From the NCBI GenBank assembly GCA_002351535.1, contig DEGR01000075.1:1-25506 (forward strand): DNA of 25,506 bases. Direction: 5' to 3'. This document shows, piece by piece, positions 8,126 to 15,244 of this stretch (the first letter of the stretch is position 1; every line of letters starts with the position of its first letter). Below the pieces are notes generated by a model, which was not told the origin of the DNA, made no database searches, and saw only the letters and a program-made list of their open reading frames with translations. A program made the translations under genes and the position numbers. Source of the DNA: Lachnospira sp. UBA2821 (lineage in GTDB: Bacteria; Bacillota; Clostridia; Lachnospirales; Lachnospiraceae).

Positions 8126-9889
8126 TTATTTAACTTCTTCAATACCCTCTATATTACCATCTATTAACATTGAATAGTTTGTGTGATATATTACAAATCC
8201 CGGTGCACCACCATTAGCTTTTTTAACATGTTTTTTTTCAATATAGTCCACTTCAATTTTTGCAGCCATGCCTTCGGAAGAAGTTTTCTGATGATTAGCT
8301 TTTGAAAAATGGGCCGCAAGTCTTCCGGCTTCTTCGTATTCAGCATCAGTAAGTTCATCACCATTTGTTTTTACGATTACATGTGAACCGGGGAGACCTT
8401 TTGCGTGAAACCACATATCATTTCCTGTTGCAACATGGAATGTAAGTTCTTCATTCTGAAAATTATTTTTCCCAACATATATGTCGTGACCTCCGGAACT
8501 TTTAAAGTGCAGAGGGACGCTTTTAAAACGGCTTTTCTTATCTGATGATTTTCTTTTAATGAAGTTATATTGAACAAGTTCTTCTTTTATTTCTTTTAAG
8601 TCGTCTTCAGTAGTAGCGAGGTCTAAAGAAGTTTTCACCGATTCAAGATGATTAATTTCATTTTCAGTCTCCTTAGTAATTGTGGTAAGAGCTTCAAATG
8701 TACGTTTTAACTTGTTGTATTTTTCGAAATATGCTTTTGCGTTGTCTATAGGACTTTTTTCTTTATCAAGAGGTATGGTTATCTCATTGTTATTGTCATA
8801 ATAGTTTTCACATATAAGCTTATCGCTGCCATCTTCAAGCTGATACCCATAGGCTGTAATAAGTTCACCATATATTTTGTATTTTTCGCGTTTAGAGGTA
8901 TCATTAAGCTGTTTAAGCTGGAGATTATATTTTTTATAATCTTTGGAGAGTGCAGTCTGGACAATCTGTCTCAAATCAGCAGAACGCTGTCTCATTCTTG
9001 AAACCATATTCTTCTCTGAATAATATTTTTCGAGCAGAGAACTTACATTTTCGAAAGTGACAGATTTGTCATTAGCACACATTGACAGGGGAATAACAGA
9101 AAAATCTGTTGGCTCATTATTTTTATAATATATTGTATAAGAGTATATATGATTCTTTATATCATCTATAATAAGCGACATCATGTTGTAAAGATGTACT
9201 TTTTCTGCATCAGAAAGTTCGCATACAGGTATAGAAGAATCAATAGAAGAGCGATAGCATATTTCTTCTGATATGAGTGGACTGAAACCTGTAATACATG
9301 TATAAAGTGCTTTTGAGCATGGGAGGTTTTTGATACAGATGTTATTCAGAAAATATTCTTCTGTAATGTCATAAATACTGATTTTGTTAAGTGCATCAGG
9401 TATAAAATAATCACGTCCCGGCAGAACTTCCCTGACAGAACTTATGTGTGCAGGAATATGTTTGATGCTGTCTATGATTTTTTTGTTTTCATCACAGAAA
9501 ATTATGTTACTGTATTTTCCCATAAGTTCAATGATAAGATGTTTGCGGCACAAATCCCCCATTTCATTAAGATGCTCAATTTCCATATCTATAATACGCT
9601 CTAATGATGGCTGTGTAATAGATATAATTCTTCCATTATTAATATGCTTTCTAAGTAACATACAGAATACGGGTGCAGTCAGTGGAGCCTGCTTACCCGT
9701 ATTTGTAAAATATACAAGTGGAAGAGAAGGGTTTGCTGATATCATCAGTTTGTATTGAGATTTGTTATTTTTTACTGTAATAAATAATTCATCCGGTTCA
9801 GGTTGTGCAATTTTGAATAATCGTCCGCCTACCAGTGCAGAACTCAATTCATTCACAACAGCAGAAACGGTAATTCCATCAAATGCCAT
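8126..9889 (-). CDS. rqcH: Ribosome quality control factor RqcH (NFACT family)
   Basis: RqcH/Rqc2/NEMF proteins bind stalled 50S-peptidyl-tRNA complexes and recruit alanyl-tRNA to add C-terminal alanine tails that mark the nascent chain for degradation. This 587-residue protein starts MAFDGIT, the family's typical beginning. NFACT-N covers roughly residues 1-210, including the ELMGKYSNIIF segment. A helical/coiled-coil middle follows (about 270-440), then NFACT-R with DIYVGKNN and MWFHAKGLPGSHVIVK near residue 490. An upstream in-frame ATG at 9901 contains the Shine-Dalgarno TGGAGA, so the ATG at 9889 is preferred. Position 97-98 reads ER, where Bacillus RqcH has the functionally important D97-R98. 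Older annotations call this family fibronectin-binding protein. It is the only minus-strand gene, and it is next to yicC as in Bacillus yloA-yloC, but divergent. Confidence 0.93.
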   Translation of the reverse strand: MAFDGITVSAVVNELSSALVGGRLFKIAQPEPDELFITVKNNKSQYKLMISANPSLPLVYFTNTGKQAPLTAPVFCMLLRKHINNGRIISITQPSLERIIDMEIEHLNEMGDLCRKHLIIELMGKYSNIIFCDENKKIIDSIKHIPAHISSVREVLPGRDYFIPDALNKISIYDITEEYFLNNICIKNLPCSKALYTCITGFSPLISEEICYRSSIDSSIPVCELSDAEKVHLYNMMSLIIDDIKNHIYSYTIYYKNNEPTDFSVIPLSMCANDKSVTFENVSSLLEKYYSEKNMVSRMRQRSADLRQIVQTALSKDYKKYNLQLKQLNDTSKREKYKIYGELITAYGYQLEDGSDKLICENYYDNNNEITIPLDKEKSPIDNAKAYFEKYNKLKRTFEALTTITKETENEINHLESVKTSLDLATTEDDLKEIKEELVQYNFIKRKSSDKKSRFKSVPLHFKSSGGHDIYVGKNNFQNEELTFHVATGNDMWFHAKGLPGSHVIVKTNGDELTDAEYEEAGRLAAHFSKANHQKTSSEGMAAKIEVDYIEKKHVKKANGGAPGFVIYHTNYSMLIDGNIEGIEEVK

Positions 9890-9952
9890 ATATATCTCCA
9901 TTCTGTATTGTAATATTTAAGTTAATTAAAAAAGGCTTTATAAACCTTAACC

Positions 9953-9958
9953 ATTATA
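9953..9958 (-). promoter_or_regulatory. Possible -10 element for rqcH
   Basis: On the minus strand this reads TATAAT, about 65 bases before the rqcH start. No good -35 lies 16-18 bases upstream; TTGCAT is 20 away. It is a weak candidate. Confidence 0.3.
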
Positions 9959-9992
9959 GTAAATTAAAGAATATGAAAATGCAAGGAAAACA

Positions 9993-10021
9993 TTGACTGC
10001 GAAAAGTGTTTAATATATAAT
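9993..10021 (+). promoter_or_regulatory. Strong sigma-A promoter of the yicC-remA-gmk-rpoZ operon
   Basis: TTGACT (9993-9998), a 17-base spacer and a perfect TATAAT (10016-10021). Transcription would start near 10028 and give a leader of about 90 bases that includes the tandem 16-base repeat. Confidence 0.8.
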
Positions 10022-10119
10022 ATAGTGTATGTTTTTGTGCCTATATATAGATAGAGGGCATAGCTTTATAAGCCTATAGCTTTATAAGCTTATTGGTAAG
10101 AAAGGCATGGTATTAATAA

Positions 10120-10998
10120 ATGATTAAGAGTATGACGGGTTTCGGAAGATATGAATATCAGGGAGCCAAAAGAAAAGTGCTTGTAGAGATGAAGGCTGTA
10201 AATCACAGATATCTGGAAGTTAATATTAAGCTCCCTAGAAAGTTCAGTATGTTTGAGTCCGAGATTAGGAATGAGATAAAAGAATATGTTGAAAGAGGCA
10301 AGATTGATATTTTTGTTACATATGAAGAACAGTTTGAAGAAAGTGAAAAAGTAGTATATAACGAAAAACTTGCCGGTCAATATGTCAGCATTTTTGAAGA
10401 ACTTGCAAAAAAGTTTGGTATATCCAATGATGTCAGAACTTCAACTTTGTTGAGGTGTCCTGATGTCATCACAACAGAAGAGTCAGAAGTGGATGAGGAT
10501 GAACTGCTTGAAGAACTTAAGAAGGCTGTTGCAGGTGCAGCATTGCAGCTTGTTGCAACAAGAACTTCAGAAGGTGAAAAGTTGAAAAATGATTTATTGC
10601 AGAAACTTGATATTATGGAGAATAATGTCAGATTTATTGAGGACAAATCACCAAAGATAATCGAAGCATATAGGATAAAGATTGAAGAAAAGGTAAAAGA
10701 GCTTCTTGATGATGCACAGATTGATGACAGCAGAATTGCAGCAGAGACAGTTATTTTTGCTGATAAAATATGTGTTGACGAAGAGACGGTAAGACTTAAA
10801 AGTCATATTGATGCGATGAGACAGTCTCTGAATGGAGATAGTGCTGTAGGACGTAAACTTGATTTTATTGCTCAGGAGATGAACAGGGAGGCAAATACAA
10901 TTTTATCTAAATCGAATGATCTTGATATTACCAATGTTGCCATTGAATTGAAGACGGATATTGAAAAAATAAGAGAGCAGATTCAGAATGTAGAATAG
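10120..10998 (+). CDS. yicC: YicC/YloC family endoribonuclease
   Basis: The YicC family are metal-dependent endoribonucleases; E. coli YicC takes part in small-RNA decay. The 292-residue protein begins with the diagnostic MIKSMTGFGRYE and contains VEMKAVNHRYLEVNIKLPR, then a long helical middle and a C-terminal half ending DIEKIREQIQNVE, all typical of the family at its usual length. The start is set by this conserved N terminus; the ribosome site (AAAGG near 10101) is unusually far, about 14 bases, so initiation may be weak or depend on leader folding. It is first in a conserved block with remA, gmk and rpoZ, behind a near-consensus promoter. Confidence 0.93.
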   Translation: MIKSMTGFGRYEYQGAKRKVLVEMKAVNHRYLEVNIKLPRKFSMFESEIRNEIKEYVERGKIDIFVTYEEQFEESEKVVYNEKLAGQYVSIFEELAKKFGISNDVRTSTLLRCPDVITTEESEVDEDELLEELKKAVAGAALQLVATRTSEGEKLKNDLLQKLDIMENNVRFIEDKSPKIIEAYRIKIEEKVKELLDDAQIDDSRIAAETVIFADKICVDEETVRLKSHIDAMRQSLNGDSAVGRKLDFIAQEMNREANTILSKSNDLDITNVAIELKTDIEKIREQIQNVE

Positions 10999-11058
10999 AA
11001 AGCATATATAATATGGAACGAATCTATTTTGCATAATGTGAAAGGCAGGAATGTATTT

Positions 11059-11328
11059 GTGGAAAAAATGCTTAATGTTGGCTACGGTAACGTAGTTAAT
11101 ACGGATAAAATAGTTGCCGTCGTCAGATATGATTCTGCTCCTGCGAAGAGAATGGTACAGGCGGCAAAAGACAGTGGAAAAGCTATAGATGCTACACAGG
11201 GAAGAAAGACAAAATCAGTTATAATTACTGATGGAGATATGATTGTTCTGTCAGCATTAATGACAGAGACTATTACTGCGAGAGTAGCAGGAGATTTTGA
11301 GAGAGGAGAAAAAGCTGAAAATGAGTGA
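11059..11328 (+). CDS. remA: RemA family regulator (DUF370)
   Basis: RemA is a small oligomeric DNA-binding protein that in Bacillus subtilis activates biofilm-matrix and osmoprotection genes; its role in Clostridia is largely unknown. The protein has NVGYGNVV near the N terminus, DSAPAKRMVQAAKDSG and IDATQGRKTKSVIIT, then an acidic tail, all hallmarks of DUF370. I choose the GTG at 11059, because AGGCAGGA (11043-11050) lies eight bases upstream and it gives 89 residues, equal to Bacillus RemA. ATG 11068 is the alternative (86 residues). It lies 60 bases after yicC, and its end overlaps the gmk start by eight bases, so the two are likely translationally coupled. The order yicC-remA-gmk-rpoZ is the same as in Bacillus. 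Confidence 0.9.
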   Translation: MEKMLNVGYGNVVNTDKIVAVVRYDSAPAKRMVQAAKDSGKAIDATQGRKTKSVIITDGDMIVLSALMTETITARVAGDFERGEKAENE

Positions 11329-11953
11329 TAAAGGTCTGTTGGTTGTTATATCAGGTTTTTCAGGAGTTGGAAAAGGAACTCTTATGAAAGAGCTTATTTC
11401 AAAATATAATAATTATGCATTGTCGGTATCTGCAACTACAAGAGCACCAAGAGAAGGTGAAGAGAATGGCAGAGAATATTATTTCAAATCAAAAGAAGAA
11501 TTTGAGGAAATGATAAAGAATGACCGGTTGTTAGAATATGCAAGTTATGTTGGAAATTATTATGGAACACCTAAAATGTATGTGGAAGACATGATGGAAA
11601 AAGGTAAAGACGTAATACTTGAGATAGAGGTGCAGGGAGCAAAGAAGATAAAAGAAAAAGTTCCCGATGCAGTTACTGTATTTGTTGTTCCGCCATCAGC
11701 GGAAGAATTGAAAAACAGGCTTATAGGAAGAGGAACAGAGACAAAAGAAGTTATAGATGCCCGTCTTGCAAGAGCCTATGAGGAATCATTTGCAATGGAA
11801 GATTATGATTATATCCTTGTTAATGATAACCTTTCAGAAAGTGTACAATCAATGCATAGTCTCATTCAGAGTGTGCATTGTAATACAATATATAATAAAA
11901 AATTTATGAATAATTTAAGAGAAGATATGAAACGCTTCTCGGAAGGAGAATAA
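11321..11953 (+). CDS. gmk: Guanylate kinase
   Basis: Phosphorylates GMP (and dGMP) to GDP using ATP; essential in purine nucleotide metabolism and linked to (p)ppGpp control in Firmicutes. The 210-residue protein has the P-loop GFSGVGKGT (residues about 11-19), the GMP-binding segment SVSATTRAPREGEENGREYYF, LEIEVQGAKKI and the LIGRGTE lid. Length and motifs are normal. I take the ATG at 11321, which overlaps the end of remA (stop at 11326-11328); an AGGAGA at about 11304 lies a little far (11 bases). Upstream TTG in the same frame (11297) would add eight residues not seen in the family. It is followed by rpoZ after one base. Confidence 0.97.
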   Translation: MSDKGLLVVISGFSGVGKGTLMKELISKYNNYALSVSATTRAPREGEENGREYYFKSKEEFEEMIKNDRLLEYASYVGNYYGTPKMYVEDMMEKGKDVILEIEVQGAKKIKEKVPDAVTVFVVPPSAEELKNRLIGRGTETKEVIDARLARAYEESFAMEDYDYILVNDNLSESVQSMHSLIQSVHCNTIYNKKFMNNLREDMKRFSEGE

Positions 11954-11954
11954 T

Positions 11955-12200
11955 ATGTTACATCCATCTTACAGTGATTTAATGGCAGTTGTTAATAAGG
12001 AAGTTGAACCGGGCGAGCAGCCTGTAGTACAGAGCAGATATTCAATTGTTATGGCTACATCAAAAAGAGCAAGACAGATTATAGCAGGTGAAGAGCCGCT
12101 TGTTAAAGCTGATGGTAAGAAACCGTTATCCATTGCAGTTGATGAATTATATAATTCTAAAGTCCGTATTGTAGGTGATGAGGAAGAGGAAGAAGATTAA
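11955..12200 (+). CDS. rpoZ: RNA polymerase omega subunit
   Basis: Small RNA polymerase subunit that helps assemble and stabilise the beta-prime subunit. The 81-residue protein starts MLHPSYSDLM, carries the conserved SRYSIVMATSKRARQI helix and ELYNSKVRIV, and ends in a run of glutamates. AAGGAGA lies five bases before the ATG, and the gene starts right after the gmk stop, as is common in Firmicutes. A 50-base gap without an evident terminator separates it from rimO, so readthrough is likely. Confidence 0.95.
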   Translation: MLHPSYSDLMAVVNKEVEPGEQPVVQSRYSIVMATSKRARQIIAGEEPLVKADGKKPLSIAVDELYNSKVRIVGDEEEEED

Positions 12201-12250
12201 TACAATTATAATACTACTAAGAAACTAATAAGGTTGAAACGGAGACAGAA

Positions 12251-13591
12251 ATGAAGTTAATGTTTGTATCATTAGGATGTGATAAGAATCTTGTAGATAC
12301 AGAAGAAATGCTGGGAATATTAAGTGATATTCCTAATGTGGAATTTATTGATGATGAAACAATAGCTGATGTTATTGTTATTAATACATGTTGCTTTGTT
12401 AATGATGCGAAAGAAGAAAGTATTAATACAATTATTGAGATGTCGCAATACAGAACCCATGGTAACTGTAAGGCACTTATTGTAGCGGGATGTCTTGCAC
12501 AGCGATATAAGTCTGAGATATTAAAGGAAATACCGGAAGTTGATGCAGTTATTGGAACAGCGTCAACAGATGCCATCGGAAAAGTCATTAAAGAACTTAT
12601 GGAAGATGAGTATAAGAAAGATGAGCATAAGATAGAGGTGTATGAATCCATTGATAATCCTGTAACAGCTGATAAGAAGAGACTTATTACTACAGGAGGA
12701 CATTTTGCATATCTCAAAATTGCCGAGGGATGTAATAAATGTTGCAGTTATTGCATAATACCGTCAATCAGGGGACATTACAGAAGTGTTCCAATGGAAC
12801 AGATTATAGAACAGGCTGCAAAACTGGCAGAACAGGGTGTAAAAGAGCTTATTCTTGTTGCACAGGAAACTACAATGTATGGTGTTGATATGTATGGCAG
12901 GAAAATGTTACCCGAATTACTTAAAAAGTTATGTGACATATCAGGAATTATGTGGATAAGATTGTTATACTGCTATCCTGAAGAGATTACAGACGAGCTT
13001 ATAGCTGTTATACGTGACGAGAAAAAAATATGTAATTATCTTGATATCCCTATTCAGCATGCAAGTGATAATGTGCTTAAGAGGATGAAAAGAAGAACTA
13101 CAAACGAGGATTTAAGAAATATAATTTCAAAACTCAGAACTGAAATTCCGGATATTGTTCTTAGAACAACACTTATATCAGGTTTTCCGGGTGAGACAGA
13201 GGAAGACCATGAAGAATTGAAGAAATTTGTAGAAGAGATGAGATTTGAACGTCTTGGTGTATTTGCGTATTCGCCTGAAGAGGGAACTGAAGCAGAAAAG
13301 ATGCCTGAACAGGTGGAAGAAAGTGTTAAAGATGATAGAAGAGCAGAAATCATGGAAATTCAGCAGGATATTGCTTTTGAAAATTCTGAAAAAAATATTG
13401 GCAGAGACATGCTTGTTATGATTGAGGGCAAAATTGTTGATGAAAATGCATATATAGGAAGAACATATATGGATGCACCGGGAGTTGATGGCAATATTTT
13501 TATTACTACAGATGAAGAACTTATTACAGGAGATTTTGTTAAAGTAAAGGTAACAGGTTCTGTAGAGTATGATTTAATTGGTGAAATGTGA
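12251..13591 (+). CDS. rimO: Ribosomal protein S12 methylthiotransferase RimO
   Basis: Radical-SAM enzyme that methylthiolates the beta carbon of an aspartate in ribosomal protein S12. The 446-residue protein has an N-terminal methylthiotransferase domain beginning FVSLGCDKNLVDTE (auxiliary cluster cysteines C10, C47, C81), the radical-SAM CX3CX2C as C161-C165-C168 in CNKCCSYCIIPSIRG, and a C-terminal TRAM domain. The SLGCDKNLVD signature and CIIPSIRG favour RimO over MiaB. Extra cysteines C48 and C164 are next to cluster ligands. The ATG at 12251 has GGAGA six bases before it. pgsA follows after 28 bases. Confidence 0.95.
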   Translation: MKLMFVSLGCDKNLVDTEEMLGILSDIPNVEFIDDETIADVIVINTCCFVNDAKEESINTIIEMSQYRTHGNCKALIVAGCLAQRYKSEILKEIPEVDAVIGTASTDAIGKVIKELMEDEYKKDEHKIEVYESIDNPVTADKKRLITTGGHFAYLKIAEGCNKCCSYCIIPSIRGHYRSVPMEQIIEQAAKLAEQGVKELILVAQETTMYGVDMYGRKMLPELLKKLCDISGIMWIRLLYCYPEEITDELIAVIRDEKKICNYLDIPIQHASDNVLKRMKRRTTNEDLRNIISKLRTEIPDIVLRTTLISGFPGETEEDHEELKKFVEEMRFERLGVFAYSPEEGTEAEKMPEQVEESVKDDRRAEIMEIQQDIAFENSEKNIGRDMLVMIEGKIVDENAYIGRTYMDAPGVDGNIFITTDEELITGDFVKVKVTGSVEYDLIGEM

Positions 13592-13619
13592 AGATTATAG
13601 AGAAAGGAAGTGCTTATAT

Positions 13620-14168
13620 ATGAATCTTCCAAATAAACTTACAATGTTGAGAGTGTTAATGATACCGTTTTTTGTATTATTTATGCTTGTTCCGATTTTT
13701 GGAGAAGCAGATAAATATGTAGCGGTAGGTATATTTGCAGTGGCAAGCCTCACGGATATGTTAGATGGACAGATAGCGAGAAGATATAATCTTGTTACTA
13801 ATTTTGGTAAATTTATGGATCCACTTGCAGATAAACTTCTTGTATGCTCGGCAATGATATGTCTTATAGGAGATATTCTTCCGGCATGGGTTGTTATAGT
13901 TATAATAAGCAGAGAACTTATTATTAGTGGATTTAGAACCATTGCAGCAGACAATGGCGTTGTGATTGCAGCAAGCTGGTGGGGAAAATATAAAACCGTA
14001 AGTCAGATGACTATGATTATATTACTTATACTTGACTGGAAATTTAAATGGTTTATAGTGTTAGAATATGCTTTTGTATATATAGCATTGATTTTGACAA
14101 TTATCTCATTAGTTGATTATATTGTTAAAAATATAGGTGTTTTATCTGACAAAAAAAGTGAAAAGTAG
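13620..14168 (+). CDS. pgsA: CDP-diacylglycerol-glycerol-3-phosphate 3-phosphatidyltransferase
   Basis: Membrane enzyme that makes phosphatidylglycerol phosphate, the first step to phosphatidylglycerol and cardiolipin. The 182-residue protein begins MNLPNKLTMLRVLMIPFF and carries the CDP-alcohol phosphotransferase signature D-x2-D-G-x2-A-R-x8-G-x3-D-x3-D in DMLDGQIARRYN and GKFMDPLADK. Several hydrophobic helices follow (around residues 15-30, 75-95, 120-135 and 145-170). The frame is open upstream into rimO, but the family start is the ATG at 13620; its AAAGGA site (13603-13608) is 11 bases away. The pncC gene begins seven bases after its stop. pgsA followed by cinA and recA is a well-known Firmicute order. 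Confidence 0.95.
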   Translation: MNLPNKLTMLRVLMIPFFVLFMLVPIFGEADKYVAVGIFAVASLTDMLDGQIARRYNLVTNFGKFMDPLADKLLVCSAMICLIGDILPAWVVIVIISRELIISGFRTIAADNGVVIAASWWGKYKTVSQMTMIILLILDWKFKWFIVLEYAFVYIALILTIISLVDYIVKNIGVLSDKKSEK

Positions 14169-14175
14169 TGATAAG

Positions 14176-14655
14176 ATGAGTATAGCAGAAGAGGTAGTTG
14201 AGCTTCTTAAAGAAAGAAAATATTATGTTTCAACAGTTGAATCCTGCACGGGAGGTCTGTTAGCTTCGGCTCTTGTTGATGTATCAGGTGCTTCATCAGT
14301 GTTTGAAAAGGGATTTATAACATATTCCGATAGGGCTAAAATTCAATTAGTTGGAGTAGACAATAAAATAATTGAGAAGTATGGTGTTGTCAGTGTTGAA
14401 GTTGCAAGACAGATGGCATGTTGTGGCAGGAATACCGCACATACCAGTTGTGCTATGGCGACTACGGGTGTAGCCGGTCCGACAGGAGGTACAAAAGAGA
14501 CACCTGTTGGTACGGTATGCATCGCAGTTGTGGTTAACAATTATGTGAAGTCAGAGAAGTATATATTTGAAGGTAATCGTGCTGCAATAAGAGCACAGGC
14601 TGTAGAAAAAGCTCTGATAATGTTGAAAGATGGTCTGATTAATGAAAAGAATTGA
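14176..14655 (+). CDS. pncC: CinA C-terminal domain protein / NMN amidohydrolase, stand-alone
   Basis: Stand-alone C-terminal CinA domains (PncC) deamidate nicotinamide mononucleotide to nicotinate mononucleotide in the pyridine nucleotide cycle. The 159-residue protein shows STVESCTGGLLASALVDVSG with the active-site serine next to the cysteine, GFITYSDRAKIQLVGV, YGVVSVEVARQMA and TGVAGPTGGTKETPVGTV, all diagnostic. The N-terminal MoaB-like domain of full CinA (about 410 residues in Bacillus) is missing; this is not a frameshift, because pgsA fills the upstream sequence. The ATG at 14176 has no clear Shine-Dalgarno, so it probably depends on coupling to pgsA, seven bases upstream; an in-frame GTG at 14158 is an alternative. 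Its end overlaps the next gene by 14 bases. Confidence 0.9.
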   Translation: MSIAEEVVELLKERKYYVSTVESCTGGLLASALVDVSGASSVFEKGFITYSDRAKIQLVGVDNKIIEKYGVVSVEVARQMACCGRNTAHTSCAMATTGVAGPTGGTKETPVGTVCIAVVVNNYVKSEKYIFEGNRAAIRAQAVEKALIMLKDGLINEKN

Positions 14656-15151
14656 TATAGAATATACTCTGTCCATGGATGAGTACAGTGAAGTGCAGAT
14701 ATACCATATGATGAGACGAAGTAATATAGTCAAATTCAGTGTGGCGTTGTTTTTTATTGGAATTATAATGATTGTATCAGGAATGCTGACGGATGCAGGT
14801 ATTAATGGTTCGTGGCTGTTAGCTGTTTTTCCAATACCGTATATTATATATATATATTTTAAAATGAAAAATATTACTGTAAGAATGTACAAAAGTGATA
14901 TAAAAACATGGAAAATCCGGTTTACGGATGATGGAATAGGTATAAATGGCGGTAAAAAAGGCGAGATTGAAGATATGCCATGGAGTTGTATTGTGAATAA
15001 ATGGAATACAAAGAAATATATCTTTTTGTTTTTGTCAAAAAAAGTATTTATTCCTATACCAAAGAGAAGTATGACGGATGAACAGATACAATTTGTTTTG
15101 GAAAAGGCACAAAAGAATAATCACATATTGACTAAAGGAAAAGGCGTATGA
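14642..15151 (+). CDS. YcxB-like membrane protein, unknown function
   Basis: I do not know its function. The 169-residue protein has a short N-terminal cytoplasmic strand region (MKRIDIEYTLSMDEY), two hydrophobic helices (about residues 31-49 and 56-75) forming a hairpin, and a C-terminal soluble domain (about 80-160) with TWKIRFTDDGI, MPWSCIVNKWNTKKYIFLFLS and IPKRSMTDEQIQFVLE. That pattern, a two-helix hairpin followed by a small beta-rich PH-like domain, resembles YcxB-like proteins. Its ATG lies inside the last codons of pncC (14-base overlap) and has no good ribosome site of its own, so it is likely translationally coupled. It sits between pncC and the recA promoter. Confidence 0.7.
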   Translation: MKRIDIEYTLSMDEYSEVQIYHMMRRSNIVKFSVALFFIGIIMIVSGMLTDAGINGSWLLAVFPIPYIIYIYFKMKNITVRMYKSDIKTWKIRFTDDGIGINGGKKGEIEDMPWSCIVNKWNTKKYIFLFLSKKVFIPIPKRSMTDEQIQFVLEKAQKNNHILTKGKGV

Positions 15152-15180
15152 TATAATTTTATATGTCTTTTTTATTTTGC

Positions 15181-15209
15181 TTGACATTTATGATATTAAG
15201 ATATAATAT
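15181..15209 (+). promoter_or_regulatory. recA promoter
   Basis: A perfect TTGACA at 15181-15186 is followed by TATAAT at 15202-15207 (15-base spacer) or by TAATAT at 15204-15209 (17-base spacer). The SOS box lies just downstream, over the likely start site. Confidence 0.65.
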
Positions 15210-15214
15210 ATATA

Positions 15215-15228
15215 CAAACAAACGTTCG
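15215..15228. promoter_or_regulatory. SOS (LexA) box of recA
   Basis: CAAACAAACGTTCG matches the Gram-positive LexA/DinR consensus CGAACRNRYGTTYG at all but one defined position (A for G at the second base). It lies between the -10 box and the recA ribosome site, where bound LexA would block transcription. I infer that a LexA protein is encoded elsewhere. Confidence 0.75.
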
Positions 15229-15244
15229 AGAAAGGGATTTGACT

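Larger units (their letters stand above)
9935..10087 (+). repeat. Three copies of GCTTTATAA between rqcH and yicC
   Basis: The 9-mer GCTTTATAA occurs at 9935-9943, 10063-10071 and 10079-10087. The last two belong to a 16-base tandem unit (10060-10075 and 10076-10091, one mismatch) that starts ATAGCTTTATAAGC. One copy lies on the rqcH side of the yicC promoter and two lie in the yicC leader. This may be a binding site or a chance AT-rich repeat. Confidence 0.45.

Noticed and set aside
12217..12717. Minus-strand frame of 166 codons opposite rimO
   Set aside because: It lies against the RimO N-terminal domain with conserved cysteines on the + strand; composition is typical of an antisense shadow.
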